From Hippasteria phrygiana (taxonomy: Eukaryota; Echinodermata; Asteroidea; Valvatida; Goniasteridae), in contig JAZGUH010000089.1 of the NCBI GenBank assembly GCA_037893225.1, positions 1,116,001-1,180,000 of the forward strand: a stretch of DNA of 64,000 nucleotides, given 5' to 3'. The position numbers and the translations under genes were made by a program. A model generated the notes under the pieces. It was not told the origin of the DNA, ran no database searches, and saw nothing but the letters and a program-made list of their open reading frames with translations. This document shows positions 11,701 through 27,000 of the stretch, one piece after another (within the stretch, counting starts at the first letter, position 1; every line of letters starts with the position of its first letter).

Positions 11701-14700
11701 TGTATGTGTCTCATCACGTACGTTGTGCGAAACCTACACTCTACAAATTGTCTGATTACTTACCTGTGCCTGATTATTTACTTGTCTTATTACTTGAAAC
11801 TAAAATCTGGTACATTAGGAATTTGAGACTGAACAAGTTTCCTCATTTGTTTCGTCTTAAGGGGCATCAAATACCAGATTGTAGTTAACACTTCTGTGTG
11901 GAGTCGGTATGCAGATATCACAACGTTTACAATTACCAGCTCATTAAATTCTTTAAGAATTAATTCATTTTTGATGAAATTTTTCCAGTCTCCCCCACAC
12001 CACTGACTCGACCATTTCTCATTGGGGACCTGCTCGTCATAAACCAGGCGTCAGGTTTTGCTCGCCTAGGGTGGGTTTCGGTTTCCTTGTTATTGTTTCT
12101 GAGTCGACTGTGGTTGTTTTTGCCCCGAGCTAGGAATCCGCTGGCTTGACATTGACGAAAGTACATGTACATCCCCAATGAAACATGCTTAGTCTAAAGA
12201 TTGCGTTTGCTTCTCTGATCTTTTGTTTAAATTTTGATAAAAAGCTTCCAATAGATGTGAAATTAATTCTAAACATTTAAATCGACCCTAGTAGTGACAC
12301 TTAACAGCGAGTTTACTAAAGCCAAACATTCGAGACGCACCATTGTCAATTACGGATGTTTAACCAAGGACTGACAAAACTCTAGACGCGATATGAAATA
12401 AGACGTGACTATTGTATTAACTGCATGTGTTTTCTGCATTTCGTCTCTAAATATAAAAAAATAAGCCAAATTTTAGTGAAGATTTCAAACCGAGACTCAG
12501 TAACTTCAATAAAACACTTTACCAGCGGTGCTTTGTTTTATATCTTACCGAATGTGCAGTTTGTGGCGTGTGTTCAAGATATTTTGGCTGAACAAAAGTT
12601 CTAGATGCTTCCAATTCTACTGGTTCCGTTCCTCCTTCAGTCATATTTCCTGGCTCTGTCTGATCGCATTATGCCATACCGTGTGGTACAATTACACTGC
12701 ATTATCCGCGTCACCTGATAGCAACTGTATTCATAATGGTTTCAAATTGTATTTGGATTGAGTTTAGGAAGTTGATGGGTTGCAGAACTCTTTGATTCTT
12801 TCTTGTGCCTGTAACCCGTCAGAAATGTGTCAGAGATGTAATCGACACAGATTGCACCACCCTCCGCTAAAGTGGTGACCTGATGCCCGAATTCTCGTTG
12901 ACGGTGTAAGTACCACCTTGCAGGTGGTATTCCGTGTTGAGGAAGTGGATTACTTGTGAAACACTGGAAATAAATATTAGAAGAGCCCTGATTTGGAAGG
13001 GTTGTTTCGATCTTCTCATTTATTTGTAGATGATGGTCACTTTAGCTTATTATGTTCTACAGATTTGGTTCTCTCGTTGATGAAATTGTAAGTTTTCTTT
13101 CTTGAAACATGGTTAGAGTGGCTCTTGGCGTTTTAAAGGCAAAAGGGCTTTAACATACAGTGGGTTTTTGGATCAAACCCGAAGTTGTCGAACCTAAAAG
13201 TGGTGTAAGGTTTGTTTTCGTCCACCGGCCAAGGCAAAACAAAAAACAAAAAGTTGGCAATCGAGACGTGGTGTTAATGCCCTTAGATGATCTCTGGTCG
13301 TCGCAACAAGTCCCGTGGCCTCCGGGGAAGCACAGCGGTGAAGTGATAACTTAATAATCAAAGGCATCTGCTCTAGCAAGTTACACCAGGTGCCCTCCCC
13401 ACGCTACCGACATGACACTGTTGCCCCAGGCTAATATCATTGACAGTCACGCATGTGGTGTCTAGGAGCTAGACGGGCTGTGACCTCAGACGAGGTCACA
13501 GGGTACAGGTCAGCTTTCTGTGTGCCGGTGGTGCCCATGATGCGAAGTATGGGGGCATGTTACCCTGTGAGGGGGTTACTTTTAACGTGTCCGTGGAGAG
13601 CCTCAAGTGCTATCGGGTCATTTTTATCAATTCAATGATTCTGTGCACAAGTGGCAACTCAAATCTGGTCCTTGAGACACTTACGATGGTTCAAATAATT
13701 ATGCAGATTTCCTCATTTGTGTCAGATAGAGTGTCGTTTGTGTCATAGAGTGTAATGCATGTGCACAAGACGAATTGAGGTTACATATTTTGAAGAAAAA
13801 AACCACTCAGAATTGAATTGGCAAAATAAGCTGGCCTAACGTTTCGAACTGAAGCAAGTTCAAAAGAATTAAATTGAGAATGATATTGGTGCTTCAAGAT
13901 TTATTCACTTCTTGTGTGTACTGTATGTCATGTGATACGACATCACAGCGTTATTCGCGAATGCCAATTATTTTAGGATTTGAGCTTCCCACTAAACTAC
14001 TGTAAACTGTACCCACATTGGTAGGTTGGTTTTCAAGATCGTAGAGTTTGTTTTGTTGCCAGAGGCACGTAAACTTCAGTTACTTTGGAAGTAATTCTAC
14101 ACATGACTGGGTTTAACATTTTGGGCTTTTTTCTTACTTGTTAACGATTTATGTTTCAAAGATTTATGGCTGAACTTGCCACAGAGGTTGTCAATCACAC
14201 ATGTACGTATTTTTTTTAATATGCAATTTCCATTTAGTGTTTCGAGTTTTGTTTTGGTTGTAGCTGGATCAACAGAACTGGAAGGCTATACGCATTATGT
14301 GGATAAAGTCAGCATAGATTACCAAAATATAACCCAACAAAATAAACTAAGGCAAGGTTGGGCTATGTCTCCGACTTTAATTTAATTTATTTTACACTAA
14401 AGCATCTTTAAACTGAATGATTTTAAATTTGCAACAAAGAGGTGCGGTGCGTGCATTGCATTGGCAAGACAACTATTCGTGATTTGAAGTTCTCCTGCAA
14501 TACCCATGTCACGGTGTCCCACAGCGCCCCTTCTTGAACCCTCTTAAGCATTGCTGCATTTAGAGTCATCAGATCTTGGAAGAGTTACATTGATAGAAGT
14601 AGAATAAGTACAATCACGTTGTAATCCAGGCGTGCTCTGATTGCTGTAGGCCTATAGACGTTTCCCAAGTTTCGAATCTTTTGCGTAAAAAAGTTCTGTG

Positions 14701-17700
14701 AAGTAATAAAATGGGCTGCGTCCCTAGTGCCGATAGGTACAAAGGCAGCCACCAGTCCCACGAAATTAATCCGGCATTATGAACTACCAGCGCTCACGCT
14801 CCTTGGCGCTCCCAGCACACCATGGTCTATCGTGACTCTTCTTTCCTGGGAATCTACTCCTGATGAATTAAAGAATTTTTGGGGGAGATAGACAAGTGGG
14901 AAATCCACCAGTCATCTGTCGGTGGTTGGGGTGATGGTAGCAGCGGGACTAGGAGCGTACTCCCCGGGCACCTGGCAGGCAATCAGGGGTAAGCGAAGCG
15001 CAGCGCGCACGCTGGTGTCTACGGGTTCCGCACCGTGAGCAAGCCCTGGGTCTGAACAGGTACCTTCCTCACGATTCTCCTGTCCCACGAGAGCTGGTGG
15101 AATCATGGTAATGAAGTAAAAATAAATAAAATGTGGTCGCGTGCATGGTGGAGTCTATTTTACATAACCATTAATAGTTGTAATTTAATGGTGCTTGAGT
15201 GCGTGTTTACTGTCATTAACTAAATTGTCGGTCGTAAAGTGGCCATTATGACAATTTACGGTGTTTGTACTTATAGGGCACAATTGGATATAATCCGTTT
15301 TGGGAATAATTTGGAATTGTTTGGGCCAACAGTTTTGTTTGGGTCACTCCTCGTCCGAAGACAGCCTGACTGTTGTCAAGCAAAGAAACGAAGGAAAAGA
15401 AATTGGTAATTTGGTCCGAGGGTTCGAGCCAACAATCACTTTGTTTTGGTGCAAACGTCTTTAACCTCTGACAACTAATATTGGCTGAATCAACACACAT
15501 ACAATATCAGAAAAACTGTCAACAAAGTATTAATTTATGACTTGATATCGAAACTGAAAAGGAGCAACTGGATATTTTTCAACCATTACCACATGAATGT
15601 GATATAGCGACACCAGTCTGATTGTACCGCAAAGTTGTTATCGTGGATGAGAATATAGAAAATATAGAATGACGTGCATTGGGGGTCTGATGCGAGTTGT
15701 TTTATAGGCAAAGTTTCTTCAAGAATAGACTTAAAAACTCACGAGACAATCCCCGTAATCACGCGTGCACGCCTGCCGTTCCCATGATCCTCTGCGAGAT
15801 GCCCACATCCGCAGCCGCGTTGGCGAAATGTCAGCATGTTTACTTAATTTCCCGCGCTTAATTAACGAACATTTTCTTTCCTCGCGTTTGTATCCCTCTC
15901 CTCCAATAATAACACTGTCACGGCAATCCAGTCCCTTAAGGAGAAAGAGGAAAAAACGTGGTACGCTTAGGTGTAATTATATAGAAGCGCCGAAATGGAA
16001 TAGTGCATGAGAAACGCGACACATAGATGATTTGTAAAGGCGAGGCAGCACAGATCGAATTACAAGTGGTGTTCAGAATTAATTACATTGTAGAGTGGAG
16101 ATCTGGCTTTTAATTTAGAAACTTTTCTCCCTATAGACAGTCATGTGCTCTGGTCCTGAGAGTTGCTTGGGCCGTGTTTGGTGCACGGGCGTACAAAAGG
16201 TTTGGAAGTGGGGAAACGTGTTGTGGTAACCTGATCTGGTCCAATGTACTGTAGGCCACAGAAGAAACACTTGTATCTACAGACTCAACTAATAAGACGT
16301 TTAAGAGATGTCATTGACAGGTTTGGTGTTAACAGAGTGTTGAATTCAAAGTATCATGTCTTCAAATTCTCTGTCGTGTTGGATCTTTCACTGAGGCTTG
16401 GTATACAAATTCGCCACTATCGTAATTTGATCATGCAGGTCAATATTTTGCTAAATCAGGATTCTGATTAAACTAGACTAAGTTCAACTCGTGGAAATAC
16501 TTGGAGCTTAATCATTCAAACCAACGACTTCATAGCGGCAGTTCGTCGGTGAAACACTCCCAATATATTTTCACACTTACAATTAGGTATTTAGGCCTAC
16601 CGAATAGAGAGAGTGACAATAAGCCCCACATATATTGATAACAAAAATGGCCTAAGTGTGAACACTTTAACATTTCGGCATGACAATTTAACTCCGTCTT
16701 TGATATAACCCCAACGTGCATGCCTGTGCATAATATAAATACCCCCAGCCTTATTGAGAGAGCGCGCAGTCCTTTGACAGTAAAAAACACCTGATTTATG
16801 CCCACCTTTCTTTCTAAAGTGGGACTTGTTTAAATTGGCATTGAATTAGTGCCTGGAGTGCCGGTTAGTAGGCTTTTATTACAAGCATTTCCTCATTTTT
16901 CTCGCCTGACTTCACCCGATTTGTAAATCCCGACTAAAGGCAACCTACTCCCTCAGTTTCCCCCCCCCCACCCATCATCCACCCTCATCAAAACCTCATT
17001 CAGGATTGTACTCTCAGCCGTAACCTTGAACCTGCTCCGCAAGCGGCAGAGGGTTGGTTGGGCGCCGTTAGTGATTTCTCGTTCTTCATCAGCCTTGCAC
17101 TCGTTTGGTTCAGTCCGCTTGGAGTCCGTTTTGGTGGGCGATCATTACACGGCGAAACGTGCGAAGTGAATCTCGTCGTGGTTTGGAGACAATGAGTGCC
17201 TGGCGGACTCCGTCACGTACGTTGCGCCCCGGCACCGATCAGCAACCATCCCCACCGTGCACAGCGCTCTTTTCCCCGCTCCACATATCAAGTATTTACA
17301 TAAAACAATCTTCATCATCAATTTCAAATTATTTTTCAATTTCTGGGCATAATTATTTTCGCATTCACGTTGCATTTGATGCAACTTCTGTCACTCTGTG
17401 TATAATGAAAAGACTGACGAAGTTTTTAATTAGATTGAAGACTTTCGTGCGCAGCAATAGAATAATACAAAATACGCTTTCATCGTACAGCTTCAAATCA
17501 TCGTGGACGTGGTAAAGCTTGGTCTTACTCTGTTTTTGTTGATTGTTCTTTGTTATCGTAGAAAATTACCATGCATTTAAAGTAAGCCCGTGTAAGTTTC
17601 TACCACCGTTAGTGTCTCTGTGCTTGCATTATAAACTGACATTTTGCACACTGCTATTTTCTATGACTTCCTAACTCTGTAGATATCTTGGGCGTAGATT

Positions 17701-18000
17701 GTTGTTCCGTTGAAGTAGGCCTATAAAATGCCATTGATGAACTTCAGAAGCCAGGTTGTCCATTTTCCACAAGGTTGGTATAGTTAAGGTCAAAACTGGT
17801 TGAGTCGTAGAAGTGTTGCATTGCCTCCCCTGGAGATATCTTTCTTACTACTATAGGTCATTGATGCCTTGACGCAAAGCCACGCCCATAATACACTCTA
17901 ATGGGTTGTCCAGTTCCTCGCGCGAGAGATTTATATAACTGAAGTCTGGTGTTAAGCCATTTGAGATGGTACAAATGAACAAATTTCCTTATTCAAGTGC
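8761..18000. other. gene-free stretch upstream of sim exon 2
   Basis: Nothing coding is recognised. Two related patches share GGCCTAACGTTTCGAAC and GAAGCAAGTTC (11246-11276 and 13832-13861). A 15-bp unit AACAGTGCACGGGTA is nearly duplicated at about 10759-10790. The region could hold sim regulatory DNA or intron 1, which I cannot show. Confidence 0.35.
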
Positions 18001-21000
18001 CCAAATACCACGCACTATGGTGTTAAATTTAACAACATGCACTATCTACATTGAACCACACATGGTGTTAATCTTACACCACAGTTTTTTTGAACTTGGA
18101 TCTCGATATTAGCACCGCTATGTACACAAGGCTTGTCGTCCTAGATATCTGCAGTGTTCATTTCCACAGACTTCGATACACACAAGCAGGGAAAAGGTTC
18201 TTCTGGCCGCTCGTGTTTGCTCAAGATGCCTATCAGAACTCAGCGTAATGACTTCCCTCCACTGCCCTGGCAGTCACAGATACGGCCCCCGTAATGAAGA
18301 TTGGAGACGGGCTGGGGATGAAAATGAATCTCCGGCCCATCGATCAATAGCAATCTGACGAGGAATAGATGAAATGTTTGGTCAACCTCAGGTTTGAGGA
18401 ACTGACACACCTCAACCCAATCCAAGCAAAAAAAAAAAATATAATAACAAGGGAATAGTTTCAGATGGTACAAAACTCTAAAAACATGTTCGATTCCAAG
18501 CGCAGACACGGTACAAATAAGATGATACAAAAAACCTACAAATTTGTTCATTTACGATGAATGTTTGTTTTCCATTTGGTCCTTGCGTGTCGGGAAATTG
18601 GGATAAGTTCCTATTGATTTGAAATGTACAAATCAGACATAATACATCATGTACAAATATTTCAATATCGAGCTCTAGATATTTGCCAATGCTTTAAATA
18701 AATCGTGAATCGATAGGTCTATCTATAAGGAGTTCCAGGATGTTCCATTTGTACTGCATAAACTTGTATTGATCCCCAAACGAAATGTTTGTACAAATAA
18801 AGAAAATATAGAAAAAACCCAAACAAACAAACAAACAAACAAACATTAAAATGTCTGCTACATTACAGGGAACTGAAGCTGTCCAGTTGGTCTGTAGGAG
18901 CTTTAAAACAAAAGAACAACTGTCATCTCACACCTAAAATTTGTGATCAGTCAGAGTAAGCAAAAACGATCGATGGTATTATTGAAGTCCAACCTGCAAT
19001 AGAAAGAAAATAGCCGAGGTAGATATCAAGGTTGTGAACATAGTGTGTTTTTTGATAGTGTAGGCCTAACAATCCATATATCGAGTAAATACCTTGAACA
19101 TCCCATTGCACATGGAACATGGTTTGTTGTCTATCTCGAATTAATTAGACTTAAATCAAATCCATCCCTTAATCTTCAGACGAAGCAGACCTTAGCAAAC
19201 GACGGCCTCCAGTTTAAAAGTCGTTGGGCGACCAAGAGTGCCGATTTAATTGAAGGCGCAAACACATTGGGACAGATTTCTGGGCCATTAATTTTGGCCG
19301 TAATTTGATTTGCCGTGGTGTGTTCCGAAGGGGGCTTTCATCAAGAGAGGAGAGAGATCGTTTTTTTGTGTCCATCGCTTCCCTGGGTTGCCTCATCGGC
19401 TTAAGCGTGTGCCTTGTCTGCCTAATGTGATTACTGCTCGCAAGGCTCATTCGATCATCCACCCTGCCTGCCCGATACGGTGTACACTGTTCAATGCTTG
19501 TAGCTGTTCTGTTCGATTAGTTTGTGTATATGTATGAAGTTGCGGTCATATTTGATAAAAGTAAAACTAAAACAACACTAGTGTGTCTACATTTTCTTTA
19601 GTGCATTTTCTTTGATATTAAAAAAAAAGGATGAGTTAAAACCGGACAAAAAGGGACGACAGTTGTGACGCGTTCTTACAAAACCAGACGGAACTAGGCG
19701 GGGTGGAAAATTAGTCATTGGTAGATTATGAAACATATGAGTACATTCTCTTTACCATGCGGTTGTTTTATTGTAATCACGAATTTAATTTTCATATTTG
19801 GGTTTTTTGTGGGTAATGTATTGCCCCGGTAATAATACTGAGTCATTTGCATTTGTCGCAGCCTACGTCCAATTCCGTCTGATTTCGCAAGAACAAGTAG
19901 CAATTTTCAAATGACGAATTTGATTTAAAAACAGAAATCACAGAGGAAGACAAACGAGCAAGCGAGGAAGAGGACAATCAGACAAACAATAAAGGAGACA
20001 CATCGAATCAAGGAAAACAAACAAACAAAAATACGAAAGTAACACAACAAACAAACAAACAAACAAACAAACAAACAAATAAAAGATACTTAGCATTACA
20101 GACAACTCGATAAAAAAAGTAGTAAATTCTCAACCCGCCCTCCCCCCAAAAAATAAAAAATTACAACAAAATTGCTACACTTCAATAGCAGACTACTTAT
20201 TGTAAAATATTCTAATGTGTAACCATATAAGCATTTAAATTTATCTCAATAATCTCATCCTGAAATCTTGCCTGAGAGACAACCTCCCTGATGATGATGA
20301 TGATTTTCTGGGTCGACTGACTACCCCCAGTCCAGAATAAACAGCCCCAATCATTTTGAAATTTATCTGGTAATATCAGATCAACAATATTGTGGACAGG
20401 TCTTGTTATATTCTTATATGGCTGAGATTCATAATCTGCACCGATCGCTCGCGGCTTATTAATCAGCGTAAATATATCTGTCATTCCAAATTGGATATTT
20501 CGGTTTGAAGGTGCAATTTCGAAGTTGAGCTTAATACCGTTGACATAGAGTTTTTATATTATTATAACATGCTGCCTAGATATCGCATACAATTAAGATA
20601 TGTTAGAAATTTCCCAGCGGAAACACTGATAATTATCATGCACAATACAATTTGGGGAATCTTCAGAAAATCCTATCTGAAGAAATTAATCTTCCTTCTG
20701 AAATATCGACCCGGCTCCTCAGCGAATTAGAATTATATCATGCATTTCAGAATTACATTGTCTCTTTATTCAAAAGTGCTGTTAGATATTAACGATTCCC
20801 TTAAAATTATGTCGAAACAGGCTTGCTCTTAAGAAACGAATTTGTTGATAATTTCACATAATATCATAACATATTAACCAGAAATAACATCCGGGTTTCC
20901 CTGACGCACAAATCACTGTATATGGAAGTCCTCGCTCCCTTCAAAAATTGTAAATTTCGTTTCACCGAAAACCCCCTTTAGACATTCATCGCAATAGCGC

Positions 21001-24000
21001 CGTAGGCTTTTAGAGTAAAAGACCATCGGACATTGTGAAAGTCTCCCTTGAGTCTGCTGTAGACATACGGCCATCACTCAGGCGGTTTGCAGGCAAGCGT
21101 GGAGGGAAAACTCCGCAGTCGTTGGAGGCCGCACTTTGCCGTGTAGACACTAACACCGAACCAGACTTGTAGTCTCTCGTACAAGTTGATTATTAACCAT
21201 CGACTGCTAATCACCCATGGCCTTTTAGCGTTGCGTTATATGGCTATAATTCTCGGTGTTACGTTAGAGTTTCTGCCATCGAGCTCTGCAGACTAAGTCC
21301 CGGGCTGGTGATGATATGGGCTCGGTTGATACCGCTTTGCTCATTACGCTAAACAAACGAAAGTAAATGAGATACGCTAGAAGGAGAATATGTGATCCAT
21401 CATTGCTGGCTATCGTTATTAACTCCCTTTCAGTTCCATCTTCCCACCCTCAATGGCATGGGTTTTATCATTATAAATCCTAACATAATTCTAAATGAGC
21501 TTCTGGAATTATCTTGAAATTTAATGAGTTTGTAATACTAAAAAAACGCGCATAATATTATTACAATATATCGCTACAACACAATAATTGTTGTTTGCGG
21601 TATTGCTTGTTATACAGAGACGAGCTGACTATGTCTGTTAAATGATGTAATAAGATGGCTTCATAATACCTTCAGTAGCTGTCCTTGATGGGAGTAACGT
21701 GAATGCAAAATGTTATAAACTGGATGTTGAATCGCATGCATAGCCAATCATCGTGATGCATTTATGTTGTCATTTGTATTACCTATCGTTTCTCTCCAGA
21801 CACAAATCATATGTTTTCTTTTCCAGTAGTCCATCAACAAGACGCTGCGGGTTTTTTCGTTTTCTGACAAAGTACCGGTATATTATATTGTATATCAATT
21901 TCAAACTATATAACATTACCAGTATATTATTATAATGTGGCATTTCTCATTGATCGAAGGTTATTTATAACTTGTATGTTTGTGAATAGATCGATAGGTA
22001 AGGTCTGAATACATACGGGATGTAAAGACTACATTTCCGATGTGTTGCCATTGAATTCATGAACATGAACTCGTGTTGCAAGTGGCGTTAGTCTCGTTTC
22101 GTGGCTTCACCACCACTGACTCAAATTATTTCGCACATTTGCCGCTATTTTGTGCGTGCGCACGTTCCGAGCTGACTTATCTCAGCTGAGGGTGCGTTCA
22201 GCTTGAAACGGAACGTGAGGAAACCCCCAAAAACATCCTGTCGTGGACTCGCTTGATGCCAACGAGGACAGGGTTCGATATGCACATTGTTTTGATTGGG
22301 TAGACATTATGACTTGTGGACTTTCTGGCGCACAGGGTTCCTACGGAGCGGACTTGCACTTATGAGTCACGTCTGCAATTCCAAGTGAATCGAGCGTAAA
22401 CTCTGGCCGAGTGTTACCGGTCAAAGACCGCTTTGTAACGGTCCACGAGTCCGAGGCCTGTCCCGCTGAACTTTTCACAGCTTAGACGGGTGAAGAGCAT
22501 GTGTAATGTGGACACGACAAAAGGAATCCAAAACTTCAGTAATATGTGTCCGGGGCACGCTCCATGACTGGGTATCCGTTGTAACACTTGCTTAAGCGAA
22601 ATAATCGGTAGGCTAAATGCCATGCGCACTTTGGGCACAATGTATACGCCAGGCAGGGACTTAGTCAGTCTAATATTAATCCAGTTGGTGTGAGTTTTGA
22701 ATGACTCTTGTTTTCTTTTTACAACAGATCTATTTTGAAATTTTATGTCAAAATAAGCTGGTTTACAAAACAATTCGACAAATATTGATTTTGTATTGAT
22801 TCTGTGAATTGCTTTTTTTCAAAAGTGTTTAAAATAAAAATTTCAAGCACTGCTTATTACGCTAAAAGCTTTTTTTAATAAAATGAATCTATTTGCTTAA
22901 AACTCGTTAGTCGGAAAGAAAACATTTTTTTCAGGCAAAATACTCTAAAATTTCGTTCGGTCGTGGACTATAATTAGGCTATTGAGGTTTCATAAATCGC
23001 AACACAGCAATACTTTCAGGTCAGCTCTTGTAATTACAACGATTGGTCTCAAACAAGCAACAGCTTCGTGTATCAAGCACCCACATCACGTCCCGTTCCC
23101 AGCTCCGGGGTCGAAGTGACGAATTCACTAACAACTTCACACTCGCTCCGGCCTTGGGGGCACGGTACCGGCTTGACAGCAATGCATCAAATTCGAGCCT
23201 TCTTAACAATGCCGCCATGTTCGAGCTTGCGTGCTTGGGGTCCAGATTGGAGCTTGTCGGATCACTCCACTGGTCTCCCTATACACGCTGTTCTTTTCAC
23301 TCCGTAAGAATCAAATCGCTCGGAAATCGCTTTCATTGAAACTAGGGGAAAAGGGACAGAGGTGAACTTGCGACCCCATCATTTCCTCCACATCAAATAA
23401 AGATATTAGAAATGGATTCGACGGTGTTTTAACAGAGCAGAGTACTAAGCTGGCGTGAAAAAAGGCCAGCCCCTTTTCTTGTTTGATCTGCGGGCGGTTT
23501 TGAGTAACATGGAAAAAGACAAAGGCGATCCAACAAGTACACAAACTGAGTGCGCCAGGCGATATCTGAACCGGGCTGGCAGTGCGAGCCTGGTAGAGAA
23601 GGCTGCTTCGACGGATATTCACAAGTACCGTTCGCGGTTTTGCTGATAAAAACCCGTTTTCGTATTTCTGCCAGTGAGCTCTTTATCAATGGTGTATTGT
23701 TCTGTTTTCCACAGATAGCCACGCTTGGTGTGTAATGCAGTTAGTTTTCAGTTTTGTGGTAAAACGAAGAGCCATGCTGGATGTGTCCAAACCTGATTAT
23801 GAAGTACGGAACTTTTTGGTTTACAAATATTCTCTTTGTTATAACTGTGAAGTGCCAGTTGTTAAAAAAATCAACAATTGTAATGGAACTTGTAAGAATC
23901 TATTCCATGTACATGACACTTGAACCACTTCATCGGAAAGGATGGTATTAAAAAGGAAAAGTTGAGTATGAAGAGCCTTTTCCTGGCTCTGAGTGGCAGC

Positions 24001-27000
24001 TCATCATCACCACGCACCTGCAGGGATGGATTAAAATTGCCATCTCTGTCATCCTCCATAACTGCCTTTTGCCGATGCAGCCAGCCATGTGTTTGAAACC
24101 TGATGTCTTCTTTTCTGATTTTTCCGGGAGCTGCACGGGCGAAATGGAATCATCTGTAATCGCCGGAAGACGCAACGAAATCCCCCGCCAGACCTCGTTT
24201 GGCTCCGCTAGATTTAAACCGACGTGCTCTAAATGCAACCATGTTATCTCCTTGCTCGAATCATTAGAGAACCACAGGTTCCCGATTCTTGACGCGCGCG
24301 GGGGGGAGCCAAGTGATTAAGTTGGGTGTGATTGGGTACCGTACACCAATTCATGTGATTGAGTTTCTGTGAGAGCTATCTACGGTTACAGAGACTTGTG
24401 TAGAGCTTTGGAGTCAAATGTAGCAGATCTCGCGTCGAGGGACCATTTTCCCCCGGTAACCCGAGCCAAATCCCCAATCAAATTCAATCAAATTAATTTG
24501 GTTTGCGCGGCTCGTCTGCTATTCCTGGCCAAGGATCATTAGATGTCGCGCCCGTTGTGAGGCTTGGCTTTCGTGGACGGGTTTGGATCCCACCAGGCGG
24601 GTTAACAGCAGGCTCCGATCGCCCGTCCAACGGCACGGACAACCGTAACCGGAACGGGTCGCTCCCCTCCCGGGCAGATGAGCCCAGGCATCGGTATCCC
24701 CTCCTTAGGACGCCCCGCTTATGACAGCCTTACCCAGCCGAGTTTAAACATGGATTTCCACGGGTTGTCTTCATTATCTAATCCCTTCCCTCACTCCTTT
24801 CAACGTAACTGGATACCTTGTATCGCTAAACGCACTCGACAACTCTGTCAGTTTCCACAGAGTTTTGTCGTGTGGGAAATATTGAGTGAAACTGCTGCTA
24901 TCCCTAGGTGAAATGCAGGTACTTATACTGATAAACCTACGTGATGTATTGCTTGTTGATTCGAAGATCTCCCCTACATTAATATGATTAAAACAGACAC
25001 ATTTTCCCCTTTTCCTTCCCTGGGGACGGGTGAACGATCCACGCTACCGTTTACTCCATGATTTATGACATGTTCGTACGCATAGTCATTTTTCATAAAA
25101 GTGCAGATTTGCTGAGACACTCTACACCTCAAATCATCTAACTGGTTAGAGTTGCAAATTTCTAGCGTCCCACAGTGGTAGTTATCAGCATGTTTCATGT
25201 GATACTTCTTTGAGAATTAGATTTTATAGGATCTAAGTCGTCGCTTGAAAGTCAAATGCACTTTCCCTACCTACCACTTTTTTCCACTTTCGACAGAGTG
25301 AATATCCGTGATATACTCCCGAAACGTTACTTTCATCTCTTAAAATAGAACTTAATTCCGCTTGTAACATGGGTTTTGTAACATCGTGATTAGCTGTGTA
25401 TGACATATAGAAAAGACAAAAATTACTCGACAAATCTGTCACCTGCGTTTCCATGTTTATTGCAAGTCACATTTCTGAAACACTTGGGTAAAAAATCTAC
25501 TAAAAAGTATTTCATATCTGACTAAACGATCATTAATCGGTCTGAAGTACGCAGACGTAAGTGTCCTTAAAACGTAGAGTGTTTGATACTGTCCTCTTTC
25601 AACAATATTTGTTGAAAATATTAATTCTACGGCCGTGATTTTGGCCTGTTTTGCCCCGTGCTTTCACAGAACTAAAGTATTCGGCGCTGTTTTCGCAACC
25701 TATTAATTACATTTGTCACTTCTTCGTGTTTGCGAGTATCATCTGATAATCACCAAGAATCTCTCCCTCTCCATTGCTAGAAGTGTTTCTCTCCAAGCCC
25801 GCTGCTCCAAACTGAAGTGCTTATATAATCAAAAGGCCACTAAAGAGAGTTTAATTTTGATTAATGCTGAGTCGAATACATAACGGTGCGTGTTTGTGTT
25901 TCTCTCGCAGAAACCATAACATCAAGTTCATTATTAAGTGGACTGCTTGGCGTGTGAGAGGCGGTTGCGTCTAGGAAAAGAGCACCGACTTTGGCGTTGG
26001 ATTGAACGCGCAGACCGACACGCCAGAACTGTAATATGTCACGGACTTCTATCGCTGCGATCCATTAATCACGCCATTTGCTGCAATTTTTCTTGTCATT
26101 AATTTTGCATCTCGCTGTTAATAGTCTTCGTGGTTGGGTCTCGCGGTCGGCTCTACCCCTGGTGGAATAAGGTGTTTGAATGAATTGGGAGACTTGCCGT
26201 AAGCTATCAGTCCTGGCCTTTGTTTGACGGTGTCATCCCGATCTTTTTGAAATTTTGAAAATAGGTCCGCTTCAATCAGTAAGCAGTCTTGCACCTCACC
26301 CTGCGCTAAAAATATGATGTTGCTCAGAATTCTTTGCACTGCAACTTGCAGGCGAGTTCACCAACGAAGTAACTGTATTTAGGGAAACGGATATGATACA
26401 ATAATAAAACATTAGGACTACACATTTCTTGCAAATGGTTGTCGTTTTATGTGGTTTTTCCACTGCTTTGGTGGAGTAGCTTCCGATAAAGTTCACTTTT
26501 TCGAAGAACGGTAATATTGTTTACCTTAAAGCTATATACGTTTAGTTGACTATTAGCTTCCGAGAATAGAACCCCTTACTATCGTACATTTGATTTTAAT
26601 TCTTTCGTTTTTTGAAATGAAATACAACCCGACGAATTGGGTATAACGAACATCTTCTTAGTTGGCTGCCGAATTGTGGAATTCGGTACCTAATATTATT
26701 CGCCATACCGAACGACCTCTGTGCGGTATATTTTTTGTGTGGATCCCATGCATGTTTGTTATTGAAGTCTTGGTTTGGATCAGGCGTTGTCAATCGTGAT
26801 CAATGTGATTCATAAGCGATGTTTCATTATGACATCAGTGATTGTGGCGAGGGAATTTTTGGGATGTACCGGTATATTTTCACCCGCGTGGGTTGATTTC
26901 AACGATATAATAATATTCGGTAAGAATTTCGTCGGGGGGGGGGGGGGGGGGTGGGGAGTTGTGGCTGCAGGCAAGAGAAACCAACGTTAAAGTTGGGGGA

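Noticed and set aside
22414..22773. 119-codon ORF on the minus strand
   Set aside because: No family resemblance; a single open frame of this length is expected by chance in 64 kb.
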